Counted from the stretch's first letter, positions 7,949-19,142 are shown. The stretch is 49,202 nucleotides of DNA from Acidimicrobiales bacterium (GCA_035512495.1 DATKDW010000077.1:1-49202), one strand, 5' to 3'. Numbers and translations are program-made. Notes: generated by a model not told the origin, from the sequence alone.

Positions 7949-8752
7949 GTGCGGTTGTTCTGGGAGCTCACGCGGCGGTCGTTCCAGCGATGGTCGACCT
8001 ATCGCGCCGCCATGCTCGGCGGCCTCGTGCCCAACGTGGCGTTCGGCTACATGCGGGCCTACATCCTCCTGGCGGTCGTCGCCCAGGCCGGGCCCATCGG
8101 CGGCTTCGACGAGGCCGGCGTTGTCACCTACAGCTTCTACAGCCAGGCGCTGATCGTCCCCATCGCCATCTTCGGCGGGGGCGGGCCCGACATGGGCCTG
8201 GCCGAGCGCATCAAGACCGGCGACGTCGCCATCGACCTCTACCGCCCCGTCGACTTCCAGCTCTACTGGCTCAGCCAGGACCTGGGCCGGGCCGCGTTCG
8301 GCTTCCTGTCGCGCGGCGTGGCCAGCTTCGCCGCCGGCTTCCTCGCCTTCTCACTGGTGGTGCCCTCAAGCCTCGGCGGGATCGCGGCGTCCGCCCTCGT
8401 GCTGGTGCTGGCGGTGGTCGTGAGCTTCACGTGGCGATTCATCATCTCCCTCACCACGTTCTGGCTGCTCGACGACCGGGGGATGCAGACCCTCGCCGGC
8501 GTCACCGCCATGTTCTTCTCGGGCTTCCTGATCCCCACCACGTTCTTCCCCGGGTGGCTCCAGGGCGTGGCCGCCGCGCTGCCGCTACGGGCGATGGTGC
8601 AGCTGCCGGTGGAGGTGTTCCTCGGCCTCCACGACGCCCGGGGGGTGGCGGGCGTGGTGGCCGTGCAAGTGACCTGGATCGTGGTGCTCGGCCTCGCCGG
8701 GCGGGCGCTGGCGAACCTGGCCCTGCGCAAGGTGGTGGTCCAGGGTGGCTGA
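7949..8752 (+). CDS. ABC-2 exporter permease, first subunit (DUF990-like)
   Basis: The protein has 267 aa with about six membrane segments. It starts with a short cytoplasmic RLFWELTRRSFQRWSTYRAAM amphipathic stretch, followed by segments ending in GLAGRALANLALRKVVVQGG. This pattern fits ABC-2 family permeases of the DUF990/PF06182 group, which occur as two different permeases plus one ATPase. GTG 7949 has a purine-rich AGGGGGCT upstream. It overlaps the second permease by 8 bp, so the three genes form one operon. The exported substrate is unknown; characterised relatives export drugs or lipidic compounds. Confidence 0.85.
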   Translation: MRLFWELTRRSFQRWSTYRAAMLGGLVPNVAFGYMRAYILLAVVAQAGPIGGFDEAGVVTYSFYSQALIVPIAIFGGGGPDMGLAERIKTGDVAIDLYRPVDFQLYWLSQDLGRAAFGFLSRGVASFAAGFLAFSLVVPSSLGGIAASALVLVLAVVVSFTWRFIISLTTFWLLDDRGMQTLAGVTAMFFSGFLIPTTFFPGWLQGVAAALPLRAMVQLPVEVFLGLHDARGVAGVVAVQVTWIVVLGLAGRALANLALRKVVVQGG

Positions 8753-9566
8753 CGTGGTCGAGGCGACCGCGCGCAACGCGCGGCTGTGGCGGCGGCTCAT
8801 CGGCGCCCGCATCCGCAGCGACCTCCAGTACCGGACGTCGCTGGTCATGCTGGCCACCGGCACCTTCCTGGTGACCACCATGGACTTCGCCATGATCGCC
8901 GTGATCTTCGGCAGGGTGCCGTCGTTGGCGGGCTGGTCCCTGGCCGAGGTGGCGTTCCTCTACGGCACCGCAGGGATCGCCTTCGGCATCGCCGACCTCT
9001 TCGTCGGCTCGGTCGACAAGGCCAGCGAGCGCATCCGCACCGGGAGCTTCGACATCATCTTGCTGCGGCCGGTGGGGACCCTCCTCCAGCTGGTCACCGA
9101 TGAGTTCGCCCTTCGGCGCGCCAGCCGGCCCCTCCAACCGCTCGTGGTGCTCGTGATCGCCATGATGGCCCTCGACGTGGCATGGACCCCGTTGCGCCTG
9201 GCCATGATCGCCCTGATGATCGTGGGCGGCACCGTGATCTTCAGCGGCATCTGGGTCATCAGCGCGGCGGCCACGTTCTGGACCGTCGAGGGACGGGAGG
9301 CCGCCAACGCGGTGACCTATGGCGGTGGCTTCCTCACGCAGTACCCGCTGCCGGTCTACGGGGAGGTGGTGCGCTCGCTGGCGTTCGTGGTGCCGCTCGC
9401 CTTCGTCAACTACGTCCCCGCCCTCGCCGTGCTCGGCAAGGACGACACGCTCGGGATCCCCGGCCCCCTCCGCTACGCCGCACCCCTCGTCGCCGTCGCC
9501 CTGACCGTCGTGGCCACCGTCACCTGGCGCGTCGCCGTCCGCCACTACCGCAGCACCGGGAGCTGA
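8745..9566 (+). CDS. ABC-2 exporter permease, second subunit
   Basis: The protein has 273 aa with about six membrane segments and belongs to the same DUF990-like family as its upstream neighbour, but is clearly divergent in sequence. Typical features are the N-terminal LIGARIRSDLQYRTSLVML stretch, the cytoplasmic SERIRTGSFDIILLRPVG motif (compare AERIKTGDVAIDLYRPVD in the first subunit), and the FVNYVPALAVLGK segment near the end. The GTG start lies inside the end of the first permease gene (8-bp overlap), and the ATPase gene begins 2 bp after its stop. Confidence 0.86.
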   Translation: MADVVEATARNARLWRRLIGARIRSDLQYRTSLVMLATGTFLVTTMDFAMIAVIFGRVPSLAGWSLAEVAFLYGTAGIAFGIADLFVGSVDKASERIRTGSFDIILLRPVGTLLQLVTDEFALRRASRPLQPLVVLVIAMMALDVAWTPLRLAMIALMIVGGTVIFSGIWVISAAATFWTVEGREAANAVTYGGGFLTQYPLPVYGEVVRSLAFVVPLAFVNYVPALAVLGKDDTLGIPGPLRYAAPLVAVALTVVATVTWRVAVRHYRSTGS

Positions 9567-9568
9567 CC

Positions 9569-10522
9569 GTGGGCCTCATCACCCTCGACGAGGTCGAGAA
9601 GACGTTCGTGCTGCGCCGCCGGGCCGGTCGCCTGCGGCGCGAGCGGGTGACGGTCCACGCAGTCGACGGGATCACCCTCGACGTCGTCCGGGGCGAGATG
9701 GTCGGCTACATCGGCCCCAACGGCGCCGGCAAGTCGACCACGGTCAAGCTCCTGACCGGCATCCTCGTGCCGTCGGCGGGCACCGTCCGCGTCGCGGGCC
9801 TCGACCCGTCGCGCCGGCGCATCGAGCTCACCCGGCGCATCGGGGTGGTGTTCGGCCAGCGCACCCAGCTGTGGTGGGACCTGCCGCTGCGCGACTCCTT
9901 CGCCCTCCTGCGTCACATCTACGACGTGCCCGCCTCTCGCCACGCCGAGAACCTGGCGGCCTTCACCAAGCTGCTCGACATGGGTCCGTTCCTCGACACG
10001 CCCGTGCGCCAGCTCTCCCTCGGCCAGCGCATGCGCGGCGACCTCACCGCCGCCCTCCTGCACGACCCCGAGATCCTCTACCTCGACGAGCCCACCATCG
10101 GCCTCGACGTGGTCTCGAAGTCCCGTGTGCGCGACTTCCTGGCCGAGGTCAACGCGGAGCGAGGCGTCACCGTGCTGCTCACCACCCACGACCTGGCCGA
10201 CGTGCAGCGGCTGTGCCGACGACTGGTGGTCATCGACCACGGTCGGGTCGCCTACGACGGCGAGGTGACCGAGCTGCTGCGAGCCCACGGTGCCCACCGC
10301 ACCCTCGTGGTCGACCTCGAGACGTCGATGCCGCCGCTGCAGCTCGCCGACGCCGAGGTGGTCCGGGTCGAGGGCCCCCGCCAGTGGCTGCGCTTCGACC
10401 GCACCCGCACCACCGCCGCCGAGCTGGCCTCTGCGGTCGGCGCCCACGCCCGCCTCGTCGACCTCGCCGTCGAGGAACCCGACATCGAAGACGTCGTCCG
10501 TCGCCTCTACGGCGGGCGGTGA
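9569..10522 (+). CDS. ABC exporter ATP-binding protein
   Basis: The protein has 317 aa and is the nucleotide-binding subunit for the two permeases just upstream. Walker A GPNGAGKST, the Q-loop region VFGQRTQLWWDLP, signature LSLGQRMRGD, Walker B EILYLDEPTIGLD and switch-His TTHDL are all present. The LSLGQRMR signature and the QLWWDLP stretch are typical of the ATPases that accompany DUF990-type permeases. About 80 residues after the nucleotide-binding domain form a small C-terminal domain seen in drug/lipid exporters. GTG 9569 fits the 2-bp operon spacing. Confidence 0.92.
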   Translation: MGLITLDEVEKTFVLRRRAGRLRRERVTVHAVDGITLDVVRGEMVGYIGPNGAGKSTTVKLLTGILVPSAGTVRVAGLDPSRRRIELTRRIGVVFGQRTQLWWDLPLRDSFALLRHIYDVPASRHAENLAAFTKLLDMGPFLDTPVRQLSLGQRMRGDLTAALLHDPEILYLDEPTIGLDVVSKSRVRDFLAEVNAERGVTVLLTTHDLADVQRLCRRLVVIDHGRVAYDGEVTELLRAHGAHRTLVVDLETSMPPLQLADAEVVRVEGPRQWLRFDRTRTTAAELASAVGAHARLVDLAVEEPDIEDVVRRLYGGR

Positions 10523-10566
10523 CACAAGGCGCGCGTAGCGCCACGACCCCGCGGCATGCTGGTCGG

Positions 10567-11244
10567 ATGGACGGTCCGATCGTCGACCCCACGGGCGTCG
10601 TCCGCGTCGATGCCGACGCCACCATCGAGCGCCTGGCGCTCGACGAGGGGTCGTGGGTCGACACCAGCCGCGGCTGGCTGCGCGGCGCCGACCACCTCTT
10701 CGACGTGCTCCTCGCCGAGGTGCCGTGGCGAACGAGCCGGCTCTTCCGATACGACCACATGGTCGAAGAGCGACGCCTCGGTTCGTCCTGGAAGCGCGGG
10801 CGGCCCCTCCCCCACCCTGCCCTGGCGGAGGTGACGCGGCTCCTCCAGCGTCGATACCGCGCCACCTTCGACGGCTTCGGGATCATCCAGTACCGCGACC
10901 ACCGCGACGGCCAGGCCTTCCACCGCGACACCGACATGCGCTGGCTCGACGACACCGTCATCGCCGTGCTCAGCCTGGGGGCTCGCCGCCCGTGGCTCCT
11001 GCGGCCCCGAACCGCCCGCCACGACCACTCCGAGGGCCGGGGCGCCGTCCACGATCTGGCGCCGGGGCCCGGCGACCTGCTGGTGATGGGCGGTCGCTGC
11101 CAGGCCGACTGGGAGCACAGCGTCCCGTACCTGCGCGAACCGGTGGGCACTCGCATCTCCCTCCAGTGGCGGTTCACGACCCGGCGGGGCCGGCCCTTCG
11201 TGGGTGCCTCGTACCGAGCACCGCGCCACTACGGCCGGGGGTAG
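10567..11244 (+). CDS. AlkB-like 2-oxoglutarate/Fe(II) dioxygenase
   Basis: The protein has 225 aa. The iron-binding triad His119-x-Asp121 (AFHRDTD) and His184 (WEHSVP), and the 2OG-binding Arg196 in GTRISLQWRFT, match AlkB-family dioxygenases that repair alkylated bases or demethylate RNA or protein. The substrate-lid region before them is SSWKRGRPLPHPAL. ATG 10567 lies 6 bp after a CATGCT box. It follows the ABC operon by 44 bp and may be a separate unit. The true substrate (DNA, RNA or protein) is not decidable here. Confidence 0.87.
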   Translation: MDGPIVDPTGVVRVDADATIERLALDEGSWVDTSRGWLRGADHLFDVLLAEVPWRTSRLFRYDHMVEERRLGSSWKRGRPLPHPALAEVTRLLQRRYRATFDGFGIIQYRDHRDGQAFHRDTDMRWLDDTVIAVLSLGARRPWLLRPRTARHDHSEGRGAVHDLAPGPGDLLVMGGRCQADWEHSVPYLREPVGTRISLQWRFTTRRGRPFVGASYRAPRHYGRG

Positions 11245-11286
11245 CAGGCGTTCGGATCCGGCCGGGGCCCGGGTACCGTCGGCGCC

Positions 11287-12921
11287 ATGGCCCCCGGGAC
11301 GACACCGACGAGCACCGGCGAGCTGGTCACCGACCTCGACCGGCTGCCGTTCGACAACCGCTTCACGTCGCTGCTCCCGGCCGACCCCGACACCTCCGGA
11401 AGCCGGCGCCAGGTCCACGGTGCCGCCTACAGCCGGGTCCAGCCCACGTCGGTCGCCGCGCCCCGCACCCTGGCCTGGTCACCCGAGGTCGCCGACCTCC
11501 TCGGCCTCGACCCCGAGCTGTGCCGGTCGCAGGACTTCGCCGAGGTCTTCGCCGGCAGCCGCATCCCAGCGGGCGCCGACCCCTTCGCCATGGTCTACGG
11601 CGGCCACCAGTTCGGCAGCTGGGCGGGCCAGCTCGGCGACGGGCGAGCCATCGCCCTCGGTGAGGTGGTCGACCGCGAGGGAGGCCACCAGATGCTGCAG
11701 CTGAAGGGTGCGGGGCCGACCCCGTACTCCCGCACCGCCGACGGGCGAGCCGTGCTGCGGTCGTCGATCCGCGAGTTCCTCTGCAGCGAGGCCATGCACC
11801 ACCTCGGCATCGCCACGACCCGGGCGCTCTCCCTGGTGACCACCGGGGACCAGGTCGTCCGCGACGTCCTCTACGACGGCAACCCGGCGGCCGAGCCGGG
11901 CGCCGTGGTGTGTCGGGTGGCGCCATCGTTCACCCGGTTCGGCACCTTCCAGCTGCCCGCCTCGCGGGGCGACCTCGAGCTCCTCCGCCAGCTCGTCGAG
12001 GTCACGCTGCGGACCGACTTCGCCCACCTGGTCGACGACGCCGTGCCGCTCGCCGGGCAGGTAGCGGCCATGTTCGCCGAGGTCTGCGACCGGTCGGCCG
12101 AGCTGGTCGTCGACTGGATGCGGGTGGGGTTCGTCCACGGCGTGCTCAACACCGACAACATGTCGATCACCGGCCTCACCATCGACTACGGCCCCTACGG
12201 GTGGCTCGAGAGCTTCGACCCAGGGTGGACGCCCAACACCACCGATGCGGGCATGCGTCGCTACCGCTACGGCGCCCAGCCGCAGGTGGTGCAGTGGAAC
12301 CTCTTGCAGCTGGCCAACGCCCTGGTCGCCCTCACCGACGACCCGGGCCCCTTCGAGGCCGCCCTGCACGACTACGGCGACACCTATCACCGGCGCTTCC
12401 GGGAGATGACGGCGGCGCGCCTCGGCTGGGGGGCGCCGCGCGACGGCGACGACGCCCTGACCGAGGCGCTCTTCGGCGTGCTCGTGCGCACCGAGGTCGA
12501 CCAGGTGCGGTTCTTCCGCGACCTCGCCCGGGTGCCCGTCGACCCCGACGCCGGCGACGACGACCTCCTCGCGCCCCTCGACGGTTCCTGGTACCAGCCC
12601 GACGAGGTGGTGGGCGACGTGCGCGAGGCCATCGTCGGGTGGCTGCGGTCGTGGGGCGAGCGGGCGGCCGCTGGCGGTCTCGACGACGACAAACGCCGCC
12701 ACCGCATGGACGCCCTCAACCCCCGCTTCGTGCTGCGCAACTACCTGGCCCAGGAGGCCATCGACCTGGCCGAGCAGGGCGATGCCTCGCTCGTCACCGA
12801 GCTGCTCGACGTGCTGCGCCGGCCCTACGACGAGCAGCCCGGACGGGAGCGCTTCGCCGACCGTCGGCCGGAGTGGGCCCGCGACCGCGTGGGCTGCTCC
12901 ATGCTCTCCTGCAGCAGCTGA
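11287..12921 (+). CDS. selO: SelO/YdiU protein adenylyltransferase (pseudokinase)
   Basis: The protein has 544 aa and should transfer AMP from ATP to protein hydroxyl groups. The family hallmarks are all readable: YGGHQFGSWAGQLGDGRAIALGE, QLKGAGPTPYSR, SSIREFLCSEAMH, HGVLNTDNMSITGLTIDYGP with the metal-binding Asn and Asp, and the C-terminal CSMLSCSS, where eukaryotic relatives carry selenocysteine. SelO acts in oxidative stress and redox regulation in E. coli and mitochondria. ATG 11287 sits exactly 7 bp after TACCGT (leaderless). Confidence 0.95.
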   Translation: MAPGTTPTSTGELVTDLDRLPFDNRFTSLLPADPDTSGSRRQVHGAAYSRVQPTSVAAPRTLAWSPEVADLLGLDPELCRSQDFAEVFAGSRIPAGADPFAMVYGGHQFGSWAGQLGDGRAIALGEVVDREGGHQMLQLKGAGPTPYSRTADGRAVLRSSIREFLCSEAMHHLGIATTRALSLVTTGDQVVRDVLYDGNPAAEPGAVVCRVAPSFTRFGTFQLPASRGDLELLRQLVEVTLRTDFAHLVDDAVPLAGQVAAMFAEVCDRSAELVVDWMRVGFVHGVLNTDNMSITGLTIDYGPYGWLESFDPGWTPNTTDAGMRRYRYGAQPQVVQWNLLQLANALVALTDDPGPFEAALHDYGDTYHRRFREMTAARLGWGAPRDGDDALTEALFGVLVRTEVDQVRFFRDLARVPVDPDAGDDDLLAPLDGSWYQPDEVVGDVREAIVGWLRSWGERAAAGGLDDDKRRHRMDALNPRFVLRNYLAQEAIDLAEQGDASLVTELLDVLRRPYDEQPGRERFADRRPEWARDRVGCSMLSCSS

Positions 12922-12991
12922 CCGGTCGCACTGCCCGGCCAGACCACCCGGTGACGGGTTCCGGGCACTCGCGGCCTACGCTGCAGCACCG

Positions 12992-13459
12992 ATGGCCCTC
13001 CACATCGTCCGTCACGCCGAAGCCGGCGTCCGGCCCGCCTGGGACGGCCCTGATGACCTCCGCCCCCTGACCGACGAGGGATGGGGCCAGGCTCACCGCC
13101 TCGCTGATCACCTCGCCTCGTTCCCGGTCAAGCGGATCCTCTCCAGCCGCTTCGCCCGCTGCACCCAGAGCGTCGAGCCGCTGGCTGCACGCCTCGGCAT
13201 CGACGTGGAGACGGTCCCCGCCCTGGCCGAAGACGCGCGGATCGAGGCATCGTGGGCCCTGCTCGCGGACCTGGCCGGCACCGAGGCGGTGCTGTGCAGC
13301 CACGGCAACGTGATCGGCGCGCTGCTCGACCGCCTCCACCGGCGCGGCGTCGACCTCGTCGCCGACGAGTGGTCGTGCAAGAAGGGCTCGATCTGGTCGA
13401 TCGACGTCGGCCCCGGCGGGAACTTCGCCGCCGCCCACCTGGCCCTCGAACGGGCCTGA
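12992..13459 (+). CDS. SixA-like histidine phosphatase
   Basis: The protein has 155 aa. The phosphatase RHG-type motif appears as HIVRHAEAG at the start, and the second catalytic histidine lies in AVLCSHGNVI; the Arg in SSRFARC completes the phosphate pocket. The size and the RHA motif fit SixA-like phosphohistidine phosphatases or small histidine-phosphatase-fold hydrolases that accompany Nudix domains. A substrate cannot be named. ATG 12992 follows TACGCT by 9 bp. It converges with ccmH, 23 bp downstream. Confidence 0.87.
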   Translation: MALHIVRHAEAGVRPAWDGPDDLRPLTDEGWGQAHRLADHLASFPVKRILSSRFARCTQSVEPLAARLGIDVETVPALAEDARIEASWALLADLAGTEAVLCSHGNVIGALLDRLHRRGVDLVADEWSCKKGSIWSIDVGPGGNFAAAHLALERA

Positions 13460-13482
13460 CCGGGCCCGAGCGGACCAACGCC

Positions 13483-14454
13483 CTACGGGGTGGTCGTGGT
13501 CGTGGGTGTGTCGGGGGTGGCCGTGGTCGAGAGGAACGACTCGATCGACTCCCGCAGCGCGGGGGGCGGGTCGGCATCGAGCGCCCGGGCGAAGGCGTCC
13601 TCGGCTCCGCGGTCGTCGCCCTCGAGGCGCAGCGCCAGGCCCAGGTAGAACAGCGATCGGGGGTCGTCGGGGCGCAGGGCGAGGGCCCGCTCCACCGACT
13701 CCTTCCCCGCCTCGAGCAGCACCGGGCGCCCGGTGGCCTGCCCGAGGGAGACCAGCAGCAGGCCGCGCTCGCCCAGGGCCTCGACGTTGTCCGGGTCGTC
13801 CTCGAGCAGCCCGTCATAGACCTCGAGCGCCTCGCGCACCTGGCCCTCCTGTGCGAGCAGGGCGGCCCGCCGGAGCTCGGAGGAGGCGGTCGGGCGGATC
13901 TCCCCGGTGAAGGTCTCGCCCGGCAGCCTGGTGCCCGACGACGCGGCCACCGCCACGCCGGCGCCGACCGCCAACGTCACCACGGCCACGACGACCGCTG
14001 CCTGCCGCGGCCAGCCGCCCCGTGGCGACCGGGCCGCCGCGAAGGCGGCCCGGTCCTCGTCGATCGCCGGCACCCGCCGGCGGCGGAAGGCAAGCCCGAG
14101 GGCGGCCGCCGTGCCCAGCAGCGCCGCCACGGGCAGCACCCACACCAGGCCCGCGACCCCACCGCGGGGAGGGTTGAGCAGGATCCACTCCCCGTAGCTG
14201 CTCGCGAGGGCAGCCCGGATCTCGTCGTCACCCTGGCCCTCGGCCACGCGCCGCGCGATCTCACCGCGGATGTTGGTGGCGGCCGCGGCGTTGGAGGCGG
14301 CGGCCGACTGGCCGGCGCACGTCGGGCATCGCACGGTGGCGGCGATCGACCGCACCCGCTCCTCCGGCTCCGCCGGCGGGCCACCACGGCCACCGGCCAC
14401 AAGGGTGGCGCCGACCACGACGACGAGGGCCAGCCAGGGCAGCCAGCGACGCAT
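13483..14454 (-). CDS. ccmH: CcmH-CcmI-type cytochrome c maturation protein with TPR tail
   Basis: The protein has 323 aa. After a signal/anchor segment (WLPWLALVVVVGATLVA) comes the CcmH redox motif with Cys43 and Cys46 (VRCPTCAGQS), which reduces apocytochrome c CxxCH. It is followed by the conserved EIARRVAEGQGDDEI and SYGEWILLNPP blocks, two membrane segments, and a TPR-like region (about residues 190-300, EALEVYDGLLEDDPDNVEALGERG) of the CcmI type that holds apocytochrome. The C-terminus is a Thr/Pro tail. ATG 14454 overlaps the stop of ccmG by 1 bp (TGATG). It is the last gene of the ccm operon. Confidence 0.92.
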   Translation of the reverse strand: MRRWLPWLALVVVVGATLVAGGRGGPPAEPEERVRSIAATVRCPTCAGQSAAASNAAAATNIRGEIARRVAEGQGDDEIRAALASSYGEWILLNPPRGGVAGLVWVLPVAALLGTAAALGLAFRRRRVPAIDEDRAAFAAARSPRGGWPRQAAVVVAVVTLAVGAGVAVAASSGTRLPGETFTGEIRPTASSELRRAALLAQEGQVREALEVYDGLLEDDPDNVEALGERGLLLVSLGQATGRPVLLEAGKESVERALALRPDDPRSLFYLGLALRLEGDDRGAEDAFARALDADPPPALRESIESFLSTTATPDTPTTTTTP

Positions 14455-15059
14455 CAGCGGGTGACCCCGTCGCCGGCCTGGACCCGGGCGAGGAGCTCGT
14501 CGAGCTCGGTGGCCGAGATGCCGCCGATGATCTTGGCCCGGACGGTCCCCTCCGGGCCAACGAGGTACGACTCCGGCGGCTGGGCCACCCCCCAGGCCAC
14601 CGCCAGGCGGCCACCGGGGTCGTCGAGCACGGGCCAGTCGCCACCCTCGCGCTCGAAGAAGCGCTGCACGGCCCGGGGGTCGTCCTGGAGGACCACGGTC
14701 ACCACCCGGGCGTCGCCGCGCGCCTCGCCGGCCGCGGCGAAGCGCACCAGCTCGGGGTGCTCGACGATGCACGGGGGGCACCACGTGGCGAAGAAGTTGA
14801 CGAGGGTGTAGCGGCCGTCGGCGTCGGCCAGGTCGAACTCAGCGTCGCCGACGATCGACGTGCCCGCCGTGGCCGGCGCCGGCCGGCCGATGAGGGGGCT
14901 GCTCACCGTGCGGTCCCCGGTGGGGCCGGTGGCCAGGAGAGCGATGAGGGCCACGAGGACGGCCCCCACAGCAAGGGCGACGAACAGGGCGGAGCGCCCG
15001 CGGCGGGGCTCGTCGCCGGGGAGGCCCGGGTCGTCGAGCCCGGCGGTGGAGGCAACCAC
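14454..15059 (-). CDS. ccmG: CcmG/DsbE-type membrane-anchored thioredoxin
   Basis: The protein has 201 aa. An N-terminal membrane anchor (about residues 24-44) precedes a TlpA/DsbE thioredoxin fold with Cys94 and Cys97 in FFATWCPPC and the cis-Pro region VAQPPESYLVGPEG. It keeps the haem-binding cysteines of apocytochrome c reduced for ligation. GTG 15059 is chosen because it begins 1 bp after the ccmF stop; earlier in-frame codons would lie inside ccmF. Confidence 0.93.
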   Translation of the reverse strand: MVASTAGLDDPGLPGDEPRRGRSALFVALAVGAVLVALIALLATGPTGDRTVSSPLIGRPAPATAGTSIVGDAEFDLADADGRYTLVNFFATWCPPCIVEHPELVRFAAAGEARGDARVVTVVLQDDPRAVQRFFEREGGDWPVLDDPGGRLAVAWGVAQPPESYLVGPEGTVRAKIIGGISATELDELLARVQAGDGVTR

Positions 15060-15060
15060 G

Positions 15061-17093
<2,033 letters not shown>

Positions 17094-17097
<4 letters not shown>

Positions 17098-17615
17098 GTC
17101 TCGCAGCCCTCCTCAGCCGCCTTCTCGAGGCGGTCGGCCTCCTCGGCGGTGTACTCCTCGGTGTGGCGCACGAAGATGCGGTCGCTCTCGTAGGTGTCGC
17201 CGGTCTCGCCGAAGGCGCCCTCGAGCACGACGGGGATGCCGTTCTGGAACAGCTCGGGGCGGCTGCCGGTGTGACGCACGGCCACCCGCTCGCAGTGGAA
17301 CTCCACCTCGAAGAGCACCGCCGGATCGGCGACGCTGCCGACCTCCTGCACCGAACCGGGCACGACCGTGCCCTGGAGCCGGAAGCGGCTGGTCCCGAGC
17401 TCGTCGCGCTGGGCGACGGCCTCGTCGGCGTTGCGGAAGAAGGTGGTGGCCTCGCCGAGGCCCTGGATCACCAGGAACGCCAGGGCGCCACACACCACAG
17501 CGATGGCCACGCCGAGGCGGAGGCGGTTGCGCTGGAACTGGCGGCGGGGCGAGGAGGCGTCGGGGCCGCCCTGCTCGTCGGCGCTCGGCGTGCCGTGGTC
17601 GTCGGCGTCGATCAT
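17094..17615 (-). CDS. ccmE: Haem chaperone CcmE
   Basis: The protein has 173 aa: a membrane anchor at about residues 33-51 followed by the OB-fold haem chaperone. The haem-binding motif is of the common HxxxY type, with His151 and Tyr155 (RHTEEY); the Cys variant found in some anaerobes and archaea is not used here. The C-terminus is short and charged. ATG 17615 overlaps the ccmD stop (ATGA). CcmE receives haem from CcmC and passes it to CcmF/H. Confidence 0.93.
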
Positions 17616-17728
17616 CGCTTGCGCTCGTCGACGGCCCGGCCGAGGGCGCGACCGCGGCGCAGGAGGTGGGCGGCATACGCGGCCAGGGCCACCAGGGTGA
17701 TGCCGTAGCCGGCGGCGACGTAGCCCAT
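17612..17728 (-). CDS. ccmD: CcmD-like 38-aa membrane protein
   Basis: This tiny ORF is locked between ccmC (TGATG overlap) and ccmE (ATGA overlap). It encodes MGYVAAGYGITLVALAAYA followed by a basic tail ending in DERKR. One membrane helix plus a positively charged tail, preceded by a Tyr/Gly-rich start, is the CcmD pattern (YVxxAYGxT). In the known system CcmD releases holo-CcmE from the CcmABC complex. Its position between ccmC and ccmE is the classical one. Confidence 0.85.
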   Translation of the reverse strand: MGYVAAGYGITLVALAAYAAHLLRRGRALGRAVDERKR

Positions 17729-18471
17729 CAGCCCACCACCGCCTCGCGCCGGCGCTCCTCGATGGCCGCGGCGAGGGCGTCGTCGTCGAGCGCCTCCTCG
17801 AGCCGGGCGACGCGGACGCGGTGGCCGAGGAACCAGCCGTACAGCAGGGTCATGGCGAGGAAGCCCATCGCCATGGCCCCGATGAAGGCGCCGTCGAGCT
17901 CGCTGGAGGGGTTCATCTGGGCCAGCGAGCGGCCCTGGTGCAGGGTGCGCCACCACTCCACGGCGAAGTGGTTGATGGGCACGATCGTGACGGCCAGCAG
18001 GGCGGTGACCGCCGAGCGGCGTCCCCGGACCTCGGCGTCGGCGGGCACCCGGCGCAGCGCCAGGTAGCCGAGGTAGATGGCGAGCATGAGGGCCGAGAGG
18101 GTGAGGCGGGCGTCCCACACCCACCAGACGCCCCAGGTGGGCCGGCCCCAGATCGAGCCGGTGGCCAGGGTCAGGGCGGTGAACAGCACGCCGATCTCGG
18201 CGGAGGCGCCGGCGGTGAGGTCCCAGGTGAGCGAGCGGGTGGTGGGCCAGAGCCACAGGGCGCTGGCGAGGGCGGTCACCCCGAAGGCGATGTACGACGC
18301 CCACGCCAGGCCGGGGTGGATGGCGATGAGTCGGGCGTACTCGCCCTGCTCGACGGTGGCCGGGAGCGTGAGGCCGAGGCCCACCGTGACGGCAAGCGCC
18401 ACCAACCCGGCCAGGCCGAGGCTCAGCGTCAGCGCGCTGCCGGCGCCCGCTCGCTCCTGTGTCTGCGTCAT
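17728..18471 (-). CDS. ccmC: Haem-handling membrane protein CcmC
   Basis: The protein has 247 aa with six membrane segments. The tryptophan-rich WWD motif RPTWGVWWVWDARL, the first haem-ligand His52 (AIHPGLAWASY) and a later His in VPINHFAVEWWRTLHQ identify it as CcmC, which loads haem onto CcmE. ATG 18471 overlaps the ccmB stop by 4 bp (ATGA). The cytoplasmic C-terminus has an acidic and then Arg-rich tail. Confidence 0.95.
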   Translation of the reverse strand: MTQTQERAGAGSALTLSLGLAGLVALAVTVGLGLTLPATVEQGEYARLIAIHPGLAWASYIAFGVTALASALWLWPTTRSLTWDLTAGASAEIGVLFTALTLATGSIWGRPTWGVWWVWDARLTLSALMLAIYLGYLALRRVPADAEVRGRRSAVTALLAVTIVPINHFAVEWWRTLHQGRSLAQMNPSSELDGAFIGAMAMGFLAMTLLYGWFLGHRVRVARLEEALDDDALAAAIEERRREAVVG

Positions 18472-19142
18472 GCTTCCTCCATCAGGGGCCCGAAGGCCAC
18501 GACCCCAAAGGCCACGTACACCACGGCGAACACGCCGAGGAGCCCGATCCAGTCACCCGTGGCCACGTCGAGGGTGACCCCCGTGAGGGCCGCCTCCGAG
18601 GCACGGGTCGCCGCGATCAGCACCGGCGCCGTCACCGGGAGGAGCAGGAGCGGGAGCAGCGTCTCTCGCACCCGCAGCCCGGCGGCGAGCACCCCGTAGA
18701 GGGTACCTGCGGCGGCCAGCCCCACGGTCGCGACCAGGGCGGTCACGACGAGGGTGCCGAGACCGGCCACGTCGACGTTGTAGAGGATCACCACGCCGAA
18801 GCCCAGCAGCACCTCGAGCACCAGCAGCTGGGCGGCGACCGCCGCCGCCTTCCCGAGGAAGATCCCCGCCGGGTCGAGGCCCGAGAGGCGGAGGGCGTCG
18901 CGCGCGCCATCGCCCGACTCCACCGCCTGGGAGCGCTGAACGGCGAGCAGGGCCGAGAACAGCACCGCGACCCAGAAGAGCCCGGCCGAGGCCCGGACCA
19001 GGACCCCGCGATCGGGGTCGAGGGCGAAGGCGAAGAGCACCAGGACGAGCACCCCGAAGGGCGCCACCTGGTTGAGGGCCACGCGTGACCTCGCCTCGAT
19101 GCGGAGGTCCTTGCCGGCCACGAGGAGGGCGTCACGCAACAT
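18468..19142 (-). CDS. ccmB: CcmB permease of the haem release ABC complex
   Basis: The protein has 224 aa with six membrane segments. The N-terminal LLVAGKDLRIEARSRVALNQVAPF stretch and LFWVAVLFSALLAVQRSQAVE are those of CcmB. It forms an ABC complex with CcmA, CcmC and CcmD that uses ATP to release holo-CcmE. The gene overlaps the end of ccmA by 11 bp and the start of ccmC by 4 bp. Confidence 0.93.
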   Translation of the reverse strand: MLRDALLVAGKDLRIEARSRVALNQVAPFGVLVLVLFAFALDPDRGVLVRASAGLFWVAVLFSALLAVQRSQAVESGDGARDALRLSGLDPAGIFLGKAAAVAAQLLVLEVLLGFGVVILYNVDVAGLGTLVVTALVATVGLAAAGTLYGVLAAGLRVRETLLPLLLLPVTAPVLIAATRASEAALTGVTLDVATGDWIGLLGVFAVVYVAFGVVAFGPLMEEA

